Assembly: GCF_000381065.1 (NCBI RefSeq)
Contig: NZ_KB905839.1
Span: 1-64,000 of the forward strand
Direction of reading: 5' to 3'
Origin: Propionispira raffinosivorans DSM 20765
GTDB lineage: Bacteria; Bacillota; Negativicutes; Selenomonadales; Selenomonadaceae
DNA length: 64,000 nucleotides
In this document: one piece after another, positions 1 through 9,662 of the stretch
Position numbering within the stretch: the stretch's first letter is position 1
Layout: each line of letters starts with the position of its first letter
The notes under the pieces: model-generated
What the model saw: only the letters and a program-made list of their open reading frames with translations
What the model was told of the DNA's origin: nothing
Databases searched by the model: none
Made by a program: the position numbers and the translations under genes

Positions 1-45
1 GTTATCGCCATCGTTCTGTTATATGCAAATCCATTAATCAAATAA
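1..45 (+). CDS. atpE: ATP synthase F0 subunit c, C-terminal end (partial)
   Basis: Frame 1 reads VIAIVLLYANPLIK and stops at 43-45. This is the usual last stretch of the second transmembrane helix of the proton- or sodium-translocating c-ring subunit. The gene begins before the window. Its place directly before atpF is the standard atp operon order. Too little is visible to tell whether the ring uses H+ or Na+. Confidence 0.85.
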   Translation, partial: VIAIVLLYANPLIK

Positions 46-129
46 TGAATTGTCATAGACTTTTTATGTGAGGGCGACAGCATAAGAATGCCGTCGCCCA
101 CTTTATACGTGAGATAAGGAGGCAGCAGA

Positions 130-633
130 ATGGTTGACATTAATATGACTTTGGTTGCACAGATTTTTAACTTTTTAATTTTGGCAGCAATTTTAACAAA
201 ATTTGCTTATAAACCTTTGATGAAAGTTTTAAAAGAGCGTGAAGATCAAATTGCGAAAAGCATTGAATCCGCAGAAGCAGATGAGCTTAAAGCACAGGAA
301 CTTCTGAAGGAATACCATGATCAGCTTGCAACCGCTAGAATACAAGCACAAGAAATCGTAGATAAGGCGATTAAAAGAGCGCAAGAAGAGCGCGAAGCAC
401 ATATCAATGAAACAAAACGTGAGATCGATCAAATGCGCAAAGCCGCTCAGGCAGAAATCGTTCACGAACGTGAGCGGGCCGTAGCCCAGTTAAAAGGCGA
501 AGTTGTCGCTTTATCAATGGCTGCAGCAACAAAAATTATTGGCAGCAATATTGATACAGAAGCTAATGATCGCTTGATTGGTGAATTCATCGATAAACTA
601 GACAAAGACAAAATGGGTGGTTTGCCATGTTAA
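130..633 (+). CDS. atpF: ATP synthase F0 subunit b
   Basis: This 167-residue peripheral-stalk subunit connects the membrane a/c sector to F1. Residues about 7-27 form one hydrophobic N-terminal membrane helix (LVAQIFNFLILAAIL). The rest is a long charged, alanine- and glutamate-rich helix typical of the dimeric b stalk. Length is normal for the family. The ATG at 130 has AAGGAGG at 116-122. Its last bases overlap the atpH start (ATGTTAA), which suggests translational coupling. Position between atpE and atpH confirms the identity. Confidence 0.95.
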   Translation: MVDINMTLVAQIFNFLILAAILTKFAYKPLMKVLKEREDQIAKSIESAEADELKAQELLKEYHDQLATARIQAQEIVDKAIKRAQEEREAHINETKREIDQMRKAAQAEIVHERERAVAQLKGEVVALSMAAATKIIGSNIDTEANDRLIGEFIDKLDKDKMGGLPC

Positions 634-1166
634 ACATGCAGTTGGCAAATAAATATGCGAAGGCAATTTTTGAAGTAGCACAAGATGATGGTAAAATCGA
701 TGAATATGGCACTGATCTAAAAACAGTTGCCAGCGAAATTGATGCACATAAAGAATTAGCCTCATTTTTAGTGAACCCTCAAATTCAGCCAAATGCAAAA
801 AAAGATCTTTGCGCTAAACTGTTTAAGGAAGAACTGTCTGTATCAGTTTATAATTTTTTGATGCTGCTCATCGACAAACGTCGTGAAGTTTTATTACAAG
901 AAATTGTCAGAGAATATCAAACTCTGTCAAATGCTGCTCAAAATATCATTCATGCAGAAGTTACGGTAGCATCTGCTTTAAATGAAAAGCAGCAAGCAAA
1001 ACTGATTGAAAAATTGGAAGAATCTACAGGGAAAAAAGTTGTGGTTCGGACAAAAATAGATCAGAGCATTATCGGCGGTGTAGTTGTAAAAATCGGTGAT
1101 AGACTTATCGATGGCAGCATAATACGCCAGATGCAATCATTACAAAAACAATTAATGGCAAATTAA
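627..1166 (+). CDS. atpH: ATP synthase F1 subunit delta
   Basis: This 179-residue protein is the delta subunit, which caps the F1 hexamer and binds subunit b. The N-terminal helical domain begins QLANKYAKAIFEVAQ and the C-terminal part contains IIGGVVVKIGDRLIDGSI, both typical of OSCP/delta. The start at 627 overlaps the atpF stop. A second ATG at 636 (MQLANKY) is also possible and would lose only three residues. Length matches the family. Confidence 0.95.
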   Translation: MLNMQLANKYAKAIFEVAQDDGKIDEYGTDLKTVASEIDAHKELASFLVNPQIQPNAKKDLCAKLFKEELSVSVYNFLMLLIDKRREVLLQEIVREYQTLSNAAQNIIHAEVTVASALNEKQQAKLIEKLEESTGKKVVVRTKIDQSIIGGVVVKIGDRLIDGSIIRQMQSLQKQLMAN

Positions 1167-1192
1167 CTTGTAGATTGGGGTGACAGAGTAGT

Positions 1193-2710
1193 ATGAAAAT
1201 GAATCCAGAAGAAATAACAGCCATTATCAAGGAACAGATCAAAAACTATGATGTGGATCTGAATGTTGATGATGTAGGAACTGTTATCGAAATTGGTGAT
1301 GGTATTGCTCACATCCATGGTTTAGAAAAAGCTATGGCGGGAGAATTACTTGACTTTGGTAACGATATTTATGGTTTAGTATTAAACCTTGAACAAGATA
1401 ACGTCGGCGCCGTTATTCTCGGTGGCGATGTACTTATTAAAGAAGGCGACACGGTTAAAAGAACTGGCCGTATCATGCAGGTACCTGTTGGTGAAGCAAT
1501 GATCGGACGTGTGGTGGATGCTTTGGGTCGTCCAATTGACGGCAAAGGGCCTATTGAATCGACAGAAAATCGTCCGATTGAATATCCGGCTCCTGGTATC
1601 GCTGATAGAAAATCAGTACATGAACCATTGCAAACAGGGATTAAAGCAATTGATGCTTTGGTGCCAATTGGTCGTGGACAACGTGAACTTATCATTGGTG
1701 ACCGTGGTACTGGTAAAACAGCAATTGCGATTGACACAATTTTAAATCAAAAAGGACAGGATTGCTTCTGCGTTTATGTAGCAATTGGTCAGAAAGCATC
1801 GACAATTGCTCGTGTGGTAAAAACATTAGAAGATCAGGGCGCTATGGCATATTCAGTTGTTGTTGTTGCAACGGCTGCAGATAGTGCACCACTTCAGTAT
1901 TTGGCTCCTTATGCCGGTGTGGCAATTGCGGAATATTTCATGTACAAAGGCCAGCATGGTCTATGCGTATATGATGACCTTTCGAAACATGCGGCAGCTT
2001 ATCGTGCCATGAGCTTATTGCTTCGTAGACCACCAGGTCGTGAAGCATACCCTGGGGACGTATTTTATTTACATTCTCGTCTTTTGGAACGTGCGGCAAA
2101 GTTATCAGATGAACTTGGTGCAGGTTCCATTACGGCACTGCCAATTATCGAAACTTTGGCAGGCGATCTTTCCGGATATATTCCGACAAATGTTATTTCA
2201 ATTACAGATGGTCAGATCATGCTTGAAACAGAAATGTTTTATTCTGGGATTAGACCGGCTATCAATGTAGGTCTTTCGGTATCACGTGTTGGTGGTAGTG
2301 CTCAGATTAAAGCGATGAAACAAGTTTCCGGGCGTATGCGTCTTGACCTTGCTCAATATCGTGAACTTGCTGCTTTTTCGCAGTTTGGTTCGGATCTTGA
2401 TAAAGCTACCAAAGATCAGCTCGATCGTGGTGCACGTATGGTAGAAACGTTGAAACAGGCACAGTATTCACCACTTTTAGTACAAGATCAGGTACTGATT
2501 ATTTATACCGCAGTAAGAGGGTTTTTAGCGGATATTCCAGTAGATCAGGTAGTGCGCTTCCATCAGGGCTTCCTCAAATTCATGAATAGCACGCATGCTG
2601 AAATTGGTGCAAAAATTATTGAACAGAAAAAACTCGACGATGCCCTTGAAGAACAGATCAACAAGGCAATTGGTGAATTTAAGGAAACATTTTCTTATAA
2701 GAAAGCATAA
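1193..2710 (+). CDS. atpA: ATP synthase F1 subunit alpha
   Basis: This 505-residue non-catalytic nucleotide-binding subunit forms the F1 hexamer with beta. Visible motifs are the P-loop GDRGTGKT near residue 170 (many homologues have Q in place of the second G), [15 protein letters not shown], and the family block [17 protein letters not shown]. Length is standard. The ATG at 1193 is followed two codons later by another ATG (1199), and either could be used; a weak GGGGTGACA precedes them. It lies between atpH and atpG in the usual order. Confidence 0.97.
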   Translation: MKMNPEEITAIIKEQIKNYDVDLNVDDVGTVIEIGDGIAHIHGLEKAMAGELLDFGNDIYGLVLNLEQDNVGAVILGGDVLIKEGDTVKRTGRIMQVPVGEAMIGRVVDALGRPIDGKGPIESTENRPIEYPAPGIADRKSVHEPLQTGIKAIDALVPIGRGQRELIIGDRGTGKTAIAIDTILNQKGQDCFCVYVAIGQKASTIARVVKTLEDQGAMAYSVVVVATAADSAPLQYLAPYAGVAIAEYFMYKGQHGLCVYDDLSKHAAAYRAMSLLLRRPPGREAYPGDVFYLHSRLLERAAKLSDELGAGSITALPIIETLAGDLSGYIPTNVISITDGQIMLETEMFYSGIRPAINVGLSVSRVGGSAQIKAMKQVSGRMRLDLAQYRELAAFSQFGSDLDKATKDQLDRGARMVETLKQAQYSPLLVQDQVLIIYTAVRGFLADIPVDQVVRFHQGFLKFMNSTHAEIGAKIIEQKKLDDALEEQINKAIGEFKETFSYKKA

Positions 2711-2730
2711 TGCAGCGAGGTGATTTTTAA

Positions 2731-3588
2731 TTGGCTAGTTTACAAGACATACGCCGTCGTATAAAAAGCGTAAAAAGTATCCAGCAAATCACAAAAGCCA
2801 TGAAAATGGTAGCTGCAGCTCGCTTGCGCCGGGCACAGGAATCGGCAGTGGCCAATAAGCCATACGCTGATAAAATGCGTCAGGTTATTGCCGATGTAGC
2901 GGCAAATGCAGGCGGCGAATTCAGCCATCCGCTGCTCGAAGTGCGTCAAGATGGAAAAAAACTCTATCTCGTGCTTGCCTCGGATAAAGGTCTTGCTGGT
3001 GCTTATGCCAGTAATGTTTTTAAAGAAGCAGCAGCGCATATTTCAAACAAATCCGAAGTGGATTTAGTCACGGTCGGCAGAAAAACGAGAGATCATTTCG
3101 TCAACCGCCATTACAGTATCGTGAGTCAATATACCGGTATCAGCGAACGCCCTACGTATGATAATGCGCGCGAAATCGCTTCGGATCTCATCAAAAAATT
3201 CACAGCAGGTGAATGTGATGAAATCTATATGGTATATACAAAATTCATCTCGGCAATCACCTCCATTCCGACAACGATTAAATTATTGCCGTTTGACGAT
3301 CTTGGAGATGGTGAAAAGGATGCATCAAGTGGAGAATATATTTATGAACCATCCGCTGGTGAAGTGCTAGGATTCTTATTACCACAATACTTGGTAACAA
3401 CAATATATGCGGCGTTACTCCAAGCTTCCGCAAGTGAGCTAAGTTCCCGTATGACTGCGATGAGCAATGCAACGGACAACGCCGAAGAACTCATTGACAA
3501 ATTAGACTTGCATTATAATAAAGTGCGTCAGGCAAACATTACCCGCGAGATCACAGAAATCGTGGGTGGTGCGGAAGCCTTGAAGTAA
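2731..3588 (+). CDS. atpG: ATP synthase F1 subunit gamma
   Basis: This 285-residue subunit forms the rotating central shaft. The N-terminal coiled helix (RIKSVKSIQQITKAMKMVAA) and the C-terminal helix (SSRMTAMSNATDNAEELI) are the conserved ends of the family. The start codon is TTG at 2731, with GAGGTGAT just upstream at 2718-2725. Length is normal. It is followed after 15 bp by atpD. Confidence 0.96.
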   Translation: MASLQDIRRRIKSVKSIQQITKAMKMVAAARLRRAQESAVANKPYADKMRQVIADVAANAGGEFSHPLLEVRQDGKKLYLVLASDKGLAGAYASNVFKEAAAHISNKSEVDLVTVGRKTRDHFVNRHYSIVSQYTGISERPTYDNAREIASDLIKKFTAGECDEIYMVYTKFISAITSIPTTIKLLPFDDLGDGEKDASSGEYIYEPSAGEVLGFLLPQYLVTTIYAALLQASASELSSRMTAMSNATDNAEELIDKLDLHYNKVRQANITREITEIVGGAEALK

Positions 3589-5016
<1,428 letters not shown>

Positions 5017-5019
5017 TTC

Positions 5020-5442
5020 ATGGCTACAATAAAGCTGGAAATTGTTTCTCCAACAAAAGTTGTTTATACAACCGATGTTAATATGCTTATTGTCCGTAGT
5101 ACGGGTGGTGAACTTGGCATTTTACCGCATCATGCTCCGCTTATTACTGGATTGATTCCTCATGCTATGAGGGCTAAGACAGATGCTGGTGAGCAGCTTA
5201 TTGCTGTGAGCGGCGGTTTTATGGAAGTGCAGCCAGATAAGATTACGATCTTAGCATCGGCGGCTGAACTGCCAATCAATATTGATATCAATCGTGCAAA
5301 ACAAGCATATGCTAGGGCACAGGAACGATTGGATGCTTTTAAAGTCGGTGCTGAAAAAGGCAAAGATATCGATTCAAGTCGTGCTCATGCTGCTTTTGAA
5401 CGTGCCAAAGCACGGCTTAAAGCAACAAAAACAGATTTTTAA
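5020..5442 (+). CDS. atpC: ATP synthase F1 subunit epsilon
   Basis: This 140-residue subunit inhibits and couples F1. The N-terminal beta-sandwich is recognisable (EIVSPTKVVYTTDV, GELGILPHHAPLITGL, VSGGFMEVQPDKITILA), followed by the C-terminal helical hairpin. The ATG at 5020 lies three bases after the atpD stop, with AAGGGGG at the end of atpD as its ribosome site. It is the last gene of the operon; a terminator follows at once. Confidence 0.96.
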   Translation: MATIKLEIVSPTKVVYTTDVNMLIVRSTGGELGILPHHAPLITGLIPHAMRAKTDAGEQLIAVSGGFMEVQPDKITILASAAELPINIDINRAKQAYARAQERLDAFKVGAEKGKDIDSSRAHAAFERAKARLKATKTDF

Positions 5443-5449
5443 AGATAAA

Positions 5450-5487
5450 AAAAGAAGTGTGGATTTGGCCGCACTTCTTTTTTTATT
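5450..5487 (+). terminator. Rho-independent terminator of the atp operon
   Basis: The arms AAGAAGTGTGG and CCGCACTTCTT (5453-5463 and 5469-5479) form a hairpin with one G-U pair, followed by a T-rich tail. It lies eight bases after atpC. Confidence 0.85.
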
Positions 5488-5577
5488 TTCATATTAAGCA
5501 GGAAAGGACTTGATAGAAATCCTTGTTGATGATAAACTATGGAGTGATGCTTAGGAGTATTATTTCGGGAGGATATA

Positions 5578-6843
5578 ATGGAGAAGTTAATTATAAATGG
5601 TGGTCATAGATTGGAAGGCCGCGTGAAAATCAGCGGGGCAAAAAATGCAGTGTTACCGATTATTGCGGCGACACTTTTGGGTCAAGACGGGCCGAGTCTT
5701 CTCGATGAAGTTCCGGCACTAGAAGATGTACATACAATTTCTGAAGTCTTAACTGAATTAGGTGTAAAAGTACAGTTTGATAGTGAAAAAGATACTTTAT
5801 TTGTTGATAGTTCTGTGATTGCCAGTTGTGAAGCACCATATGAACTTGTGCGCAAAATGCGAGCGTCTTTTTTAATCATGGGTCCGCTTTTAGCACGCTG
5901 CGGTGAAGCAAAAATTTCTTTGCCAGGAGGCTGCGCTATTGGAACAAGACCGATTGATCTTCATTTAAAAGGATTTGAAGCTCTTGGTGCGGAGATAGAA
6001 ATAGGTCATGGCTTTATTCAGGCTAGTGCACCACATGGCTTGAAAGGGGCAAGGATTTATCTTGATTTTCCAAGTGTCGGGGCAACGGAAAATATCATGA
6101 TGGCAGCTTGTATGGCACAAGGGCAGACTATTCTTGAAAATCCAGCACAAGAACCAGAAATCATTGATTTAGCAAACTATTTGAACGTTATGGGGGCTAA
6201 AATTCGTGGTGCTGGTACGAATGTAATTAAGATTGATGGTGTTACGAAGCTCATTGGTAAAAATTATACGATTATTCCGGATCGCATTGAAGCAGGGACG
6301 TATATGGTCGCTGCAGCAATGACTCGTGGGAATGTTTATATTGAAAACGCAATTAGTGAACATTTGAAGCCAGTAATTGCAAAGCTTAAAGAGGCTGGTG
6401 TCACGATTGAAGAAGATGTAAATGGTATTCGTGTGACTTGTGATAAACAGACGAAAGCGGTGGATGTTAAAACAATGCCATATCCAGGCTTTCCAACCGA
6501 TATGCAGGCACAATTCATGGCAATGCTTACGGTCTCCGAAGGTACCGGACTCGTTACGGAAACAGTTTTTGAAAATCGTTTTATGCATGTAGATGAATTA
6601 AAACGTATGGGATCGAATATCAAAATCGATGGACGAACATCGGTTGTTGAAGGTGTTCATAAATTAACTGGCTGCCAGGTTAAAGCAACGGATCTTCGCG
6701 CTGGTGCTGCCATGGTGCTGGCTGGACTTGTTGCAGACGGCGAAACACAAGTCGGGTATATACATCATATAGATCGAGGTTACGATCACCTTGTAACGAA
6801 GCTCTGCGGCTTGGGTGCGGACATTCGGAGAACAGAAAAATAA
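5578..6843 (+). CDS. murA: UDP-N-acetylglucosamine 1-carboxyvinyltransferase MurA
   Basis: This 421-residue cytoplasmic enzyme adds enolpyruvate from PEP to UDP-GlcNAc, the first committed step of peptidoglycan synthesis. The N-terminus has [14 protein letters not shown], with the Lys-Asn pair that binds substrate. The catalytic loop has [12 protein letters not shown] with Cys119, the residue attacked by fosfomycin. RMGSNI and [12 protein letters not shown] complete the signature. The start has GGGAGG 8 bp upstream. A murA next to the atp operon is common in Firmicutes. It is transcribed on its own, between two terminators. Confidence 0.97.
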   Translation: MEKLIINGGHRLEGRVKISGAKNAVLPIIAATLLGQDGPSLLDEVPALEDVHTISEVLTELGVKVQFDSEKDTLFVDSSVIASCEAPYELVRKMRASFLIMGPLLARCGEAKISLPGGCAIGTRPIDLHLKGFEALGAEIEIGHGFIQASAPHGLKGARIYLDFPSVGATENIMMAACMAQGQTILENPAQEPEIIDLANYLNVMGAKIRGAGTNVIKIDGVTKLIGKNYTIIPDRIEAGTYMVAAAMTRGNVYIENAISEHLKPVIAKLKEAGVTIEEDVNGIRVTCDKQTKAVDVKTMPYPGFPTDMQAQFMAMLTVSEGTGLVTETVFENRFMHVDELKRMGSNIKIDGRTSVVEGVHKLTGCQVKATDLRAGAAMVLAGLVADGETQVGYIHHIDRGYDHLVTKLCGLGADIRRTEK

Positions 6844-6854
6844 GAATACGCTTA

Positions 6855-6891
6855 AAAAGGACTGTTGCATTAATTGGCAACGGTCCTTTAG
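6855..6891 (+). terminator. Terminator after murA
   Basis: The arms AAAGGACTGTTGC and GCAACGGTCCTTT (6856-6868 and 6877-6889) form a strong hairpin. The T tail is short, so termination may be partial. Confidence 0.7.
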
Positions 6892-6945
6892 TATATAAAA
6901 CATTTTTGCGTTAAGCGGTGCAGCTAGGTCAAATATTTTTGATTG

Positions 6946-6954
6946 TGGTATAAT
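6946..6954 (+). promoter_or_regulatory. Extended -10 promoter of the OYE-type gene
   Basis: TGGTATAAT is an extended -10 element (TGnTATAAT), 36 bp before the ATG at 6990. There is no good -35 hexamer at 17 bp spacing, which fits an extended -10 promoter. Confidence 0.55.
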
Positions 6955-6989
6955 AAACAAGTTATTGTGACAATTTGGAGGGTATTTGT

Positions 6990-8054
6990 ATGAGAAAAAT
7001 AGAAGAAAAAATTAAATTACAGCATTTAACAGTTAAAAACCGCCTGATACGATCCGCTGTGCATAGCTTTTTGGGCAATTCGGATGGAACTATGACAGAT
7101 GCTGAATATGATATGTATGAAACCTTAGCTAAAAATAATGTGGGCCTTATTATAACAGGGCATTGCAGTGTTTCCCCACAAGGTCAGGCCAACGAAGAGC
7201 AAATTAATATTTATGATGACCGTTTTATTGCGCAGTTCACCAAAGCTCGTGATATGGTTCATGCTTATGGAGCTAAATTTGTTGTGCAGATTAATCACGC
7301 CGGACCTAGAGCGGTTAATAATGATGATTTAATTGATGTTGTAGAACGTGATCTAAGAAAAGATCGTCATGCACGAGCACTGACAATTGAAGAAATCAAG
7401 GGAATTGAAGAACAGTTTATTGCGGCTGCAGTTCGTTTACAAAAAGCGGGTGTAGATGGAGTTCAGATACATGCAGCTCACAGCTATCTTTTATCACGTT
7501 TTCTGGATGAAACGTTTAATCAAAGAGTTGATCAATATGGTGGCAGTATTGAAAATCGGTTTCGGATTTGCCGTGAAATCATTCAGGGAATTCAAAAACA
7601 GTGTGGCCAATCTTTTCCGGTATTGATTAAAATCAATAATGATAGTAAAACCAATGATGAACAATATGGACAAGATATGTTGTATGTACTGCATGAGTGC
7701 AAGGCTTTACAGGTAGAACTAGTTGAATTTAGTGGTGTTGATTTTATTTCACTGCCGCGGACAGCTAGTCTTTATTATTTGGATCGTATTGCGAAATTGA
7801 AAAATTCGGTGGACATACCAATCGCTTTAGTAGGTGGCGTACAGTCTTTGAACGATATGGATAAAGTATTGGCAGCTGGGATTGATATGGTATCGTTAGG
7901 GCGCCCTTTAATTTGCGAACCGGATTTATTTCTGAACCTTTTGGCCGGACAAGAAAAAGCGAAATGCCTCTCGTGTAATCGCTGTTTTGCTATTCCCCAT
8001 ATCAAGCCTGGAATACGTTGTGTCTTACACCGTAAATTAAAAAAAACAAATTGA
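6990..8054 (+). CDS. Old Yellow Enzyme family FMN oxidoreductase (2,4-dienoyl-CoA reductase-like, single domain)
   Basis: This 354-residue TIM-barrel flavoprotein probably uses FMN. Family motifs are VVQINHAGPRA (usual QxxHAGR block), GVDGVQIHAAHSYLLSRFL, the block NQRVDQYGGSIENRFR, and the phosphate-binding LVGGV with DMVSLGRPLI. Near the C-terminus CLSCNRC and a fourth Cys 11 residues later match the [4Fe-4S] cysteine pattern of 2,4-dienoyl-CoA reductase. The protein stops there and lacks the FAD/NADPH domain of that enzyme. I chose ATG 6990 because GGAGGG (6977-6982) lies 7 bp upstream; a TTG at 6975 would bury that site. The substrate is unknown. Confidence 0.85.
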   Translation: MRKIEEKIKLQHLTVKNRLIRSAVHSFLGNSDGTMTDAEYDMYETLAKNNVGLIITGHCSVSPQGQANEEQINIYDDRFIAQFTKARDMVHAYGAKFVVQINHAGPRAVNNDDLIDVVERDLRKDRHARALTIEEIKGIEEQFIAAAVRLQKAGVDGVQIHAAHSYLLSRFLDETFNQRVDQYGGSIENRFRICREIIQGIQKQCGQSFPVLIKINNDSKTNDEQYGQDMLYVLHECKALQVELVEFSGVDFISLPRTASLYYLDRIAKLKNSVDIPIALVGGVQSLNDMDKVLAAGIDMVSLGRPLICEPDLFLNLLAGQEKAKCLSCNRCFAIPHIKPGIRCVLHRKLKKTN

Positions 8055-8063
8055 TTTATTTTA

Positions 8064-8097
8064 CAAGAGAGTAGCAGGCGGCTCTCTTTTTTTTTAT
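8064..8097 (+). terminator. Terminator after the OYE-type gene
   Basis: AAGAGAG (8065-8071) and CTCTCTT pair across a short loop, followed by a run of T residues to about 8096. Confidence 0.75.
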
Positions 8098-8164
8098 TGA
8101 TTTAATATTCAATTAATAAAATATTTTGTGAATTTTTAAAAAACTATTGAAAAATAATTCTGAT

Positions 8165-8177
8165 AGTTGTATGATAA
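8165..8177 (+). promoter_or_regulatory. AraR-type operator 1 upstream of ytfQ
   Basis: AGTTGTATGATAA overlaps the -10 hexamer (8170-8175), so a bound repressor would block the polymerase. The same 13-mer recurs at 8198 and, with small changes, upstream of araR and araB. Confidence 0.7.
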
Positions 8178-8197
8178 AAGTAAATAAGCAAGAAACA

Positions 8198-8210
8198 AGT
8201 TGTATGATAA
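8198..8210 (+). promoter_or_regulatory. AraR-type operator 2 upstream of ytfQ
   Basis: AGTTGTATGATAA is an exact copy of operator 1, 33 bp (about three helical turns) downstream. The spacing puts both on the same DNA face and suits cooperative binding by a dimeric repressor. Confidence 0.7.
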
Positions 8211-8538
8211 TGAAAGTAACAATAGAGGCTTATTTTTTACATAATAAAATTCAGAAAGTTTTGTTAGTTTTTGATTTATAAACAATTCAGATTGTTGTCA
8301 GCGAATGTTTCGGTTAAGAAAATGGCTAAAGAATAAAAATGTGTAAAGCACTTCCTGCTTTACGATTACAGGTGGATTTACAGGATTTCATCTGTTGGAA
8401 CTCAGGGGGTTTTTGTATATAACTCCAAATTGGATATTTTGTAGAATTCGAGGTGAATGGGAAAAAAGGGTGTGCAAGAAAAAGTTTTATCAAATGAAGC
8501 GGGGATACTTTAATTAACAAGAAAAAGGAGTCGAGAAA

Positions 8539-9561
8539 ATGAAAAAAGTTATTTCGTTATTATTGGCAATTTCGTTGTTAGTCTTAGCTGTAGGTTGTGG
8601 CGGCGGTGACCAGGCAAAAAAAGATGATGCAAAAGCGGCCTCATCCGGTGGAAAACAGATTACCATGGGATTCTCCCAAATTGGTGCTGAATCTGAGTGG
8701 AGAACGGCCCATACAGAATCTATAAAATCAGCAGCTAAAACAGCAGGTATTAACTTACAATTTTCAGATGCACAGCAAAAACAAGAAAATCAAATTAAGG
8801 CAATTCGTTCTTTCATCGCTCAAGGCGTTGATATTATTGCTTTTGTTCCAATCGTGGAAACAGGCTGGGATACTGTATTGAAAGAAGCAAAAGATGCTAA
8901 GATTCCTGTAATCGTAGTTGATAGAGATGTGAAATTAAGCGATGAATCCTTATATATAGCAAAAATTGGTACGGATTCAGTTGCAGAAGGTAAAAAAGTA
9001 TTCAATTGGATTGACGAATACATGAAAAAAGAAAATAAACAACCACGTAGTGGTGATAAATTCAATATCGTAGTTCTTGAAGGCACCGTAGGTTCTTCCG
9101 TAGCGATTGGTCGGGCGAATGGATTTAAAGAAGCTATGGCAGCAGCTCCTGATGCAGCGAAATATACGATTTTGGCATCACAAACTGGTGAATTTACACG
9201 CCAAAAAGGTCAAGAAGTTATGGAATCATTCTTGAAATCTGATCGTGATAAAATTGATATCTTATTTGCTCATAATGATGATATGGCACTTGGTGCAATT
9301 CAGGCTATCGAAGCAGCAGGTCTTAAACCAGGTAAAGATATTACAATTATTTCGATTGACTCAGTAAAAGGTATGTTCCAGGCAATGATCGATGGTAAAG
9401 CAAACTGTACTGTAGAATGTAATCCACTCCAAGGAGATATTCTTATGGAAACAGCAAAGAAAATTTTAAATAAAGAAGAAGTTCCTAAAAATGTATATGT
9501 TGAAGAAGGAATCTTCCCAGCGGATGTAGCTGCTAAAACTTTACCAGAAAGAAAATATTAA
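8539..9561 (+). CDS. ytfQ: Furanose ABC importer, substrate-binding lipoprotein (YtfQ family)
   Basis: This 340-residue protein has a lipoprotein signal with lipobox LAVGC and cysteine near residue 20, so it is membrane-anchored outside the cell membrane. The mature part is a Periplasmic-binding-protein 4 fold very close to E. coli YtfQ: TMGFSQIGAESEWR, QQKQENQIKAIRSFIAQGVD, VLKEAKDAKIPV, FTRQKGQEVMESF, AHNDDMALGAIQAI. YtfQ binds galactofuranose and also arabinofuranose forms. AraR-type operators upstream make L-arabinose a likely ligand here. It is followed by a strong hairpin and then ytfR, ytfT and yjfF. Confidence 0.9.
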   Translation: MKKVISLLLAISLLVLAVGCGGGDQAKKDDAKAASSGGKQITMGFSQIGAESEWRTAHTESIKSAAKTAGINLQFSDAQQKQENQIKAIRSFIAQGVDIIAFVPIVETGWDTVLKEAKDAKIPVIVVDRDVKLSDESLYIAKIGTDSVAEGKKVFNWIDEYMKKENKQPRSGDKFNIVVLEGTVGSSVAIGRANGFKEAMAAAPDAAKYTILASQTGEFTRQKGQEVMESFLKSDRDKIDILFAHNDDMALGAIQAIEAAGLKPGKDITIISIDSVKGMFQAMIDGKANCTVECNPLQGDILMETAKKILNKEEVPKNVYVEEGIFPADVAAKTLPERKY

Positions 9562-9578
9562 GGTTTTGATCTAAAGCT

Positions 9579-9627
9579 ATAACCACACCCGTAACCGGGT
9601 TGTTCGGTTAGGGTGTGGTTATTTTTA
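9579..9627 (+). terminator. Strong hairpin between ytfQ and ytfR (attenuating terminator)
   Basis: ATAACCACACCC and GGGTGTGGTTAT (9579-9590 and 9611-9622) are perfect arms followed by TTTT. There is no new promoter before ytfR, so this probably lets part of the transcripts through and makes more binding protein than permease. Confidence 0.8.
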
Positions 9628-9662
9628 TCTAAAAACTGCCATCAGGAGAAAGAAGTGGGAAT

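Larger units (their letters stand above)
8098..8538 (+). promoter_or_regulatory. Regulatory region of the furanose importer
   Basis: This 440 bp stretch has no gene. TTGAAA at 8147-8152 and TATGAT at 8170-8175, 17 bp apart, form a promoter. Two ANTTGTATGATNN operators follow (separate entries). The long leader from about 8182 to 8538 shows no riboswitch family I recognise and no convincing ORF. AAAGGAG at 8524-8530 serves ytfQ. Confidence 0.65.

Noticed and set aside
6169..6588. Leftward open frame of 139 codons inside murA
   Set aside because: It lies wholly within the conserved murA gene, has no ribosome site and no recognisable motif. It is a shadow frame.
8211..8538. Further AraR-type boxes or a CRISPR-like repeat in the ytfQ leader
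   Set aside because: No further copy of the 13-mer and no regularly spaced repeats are present.
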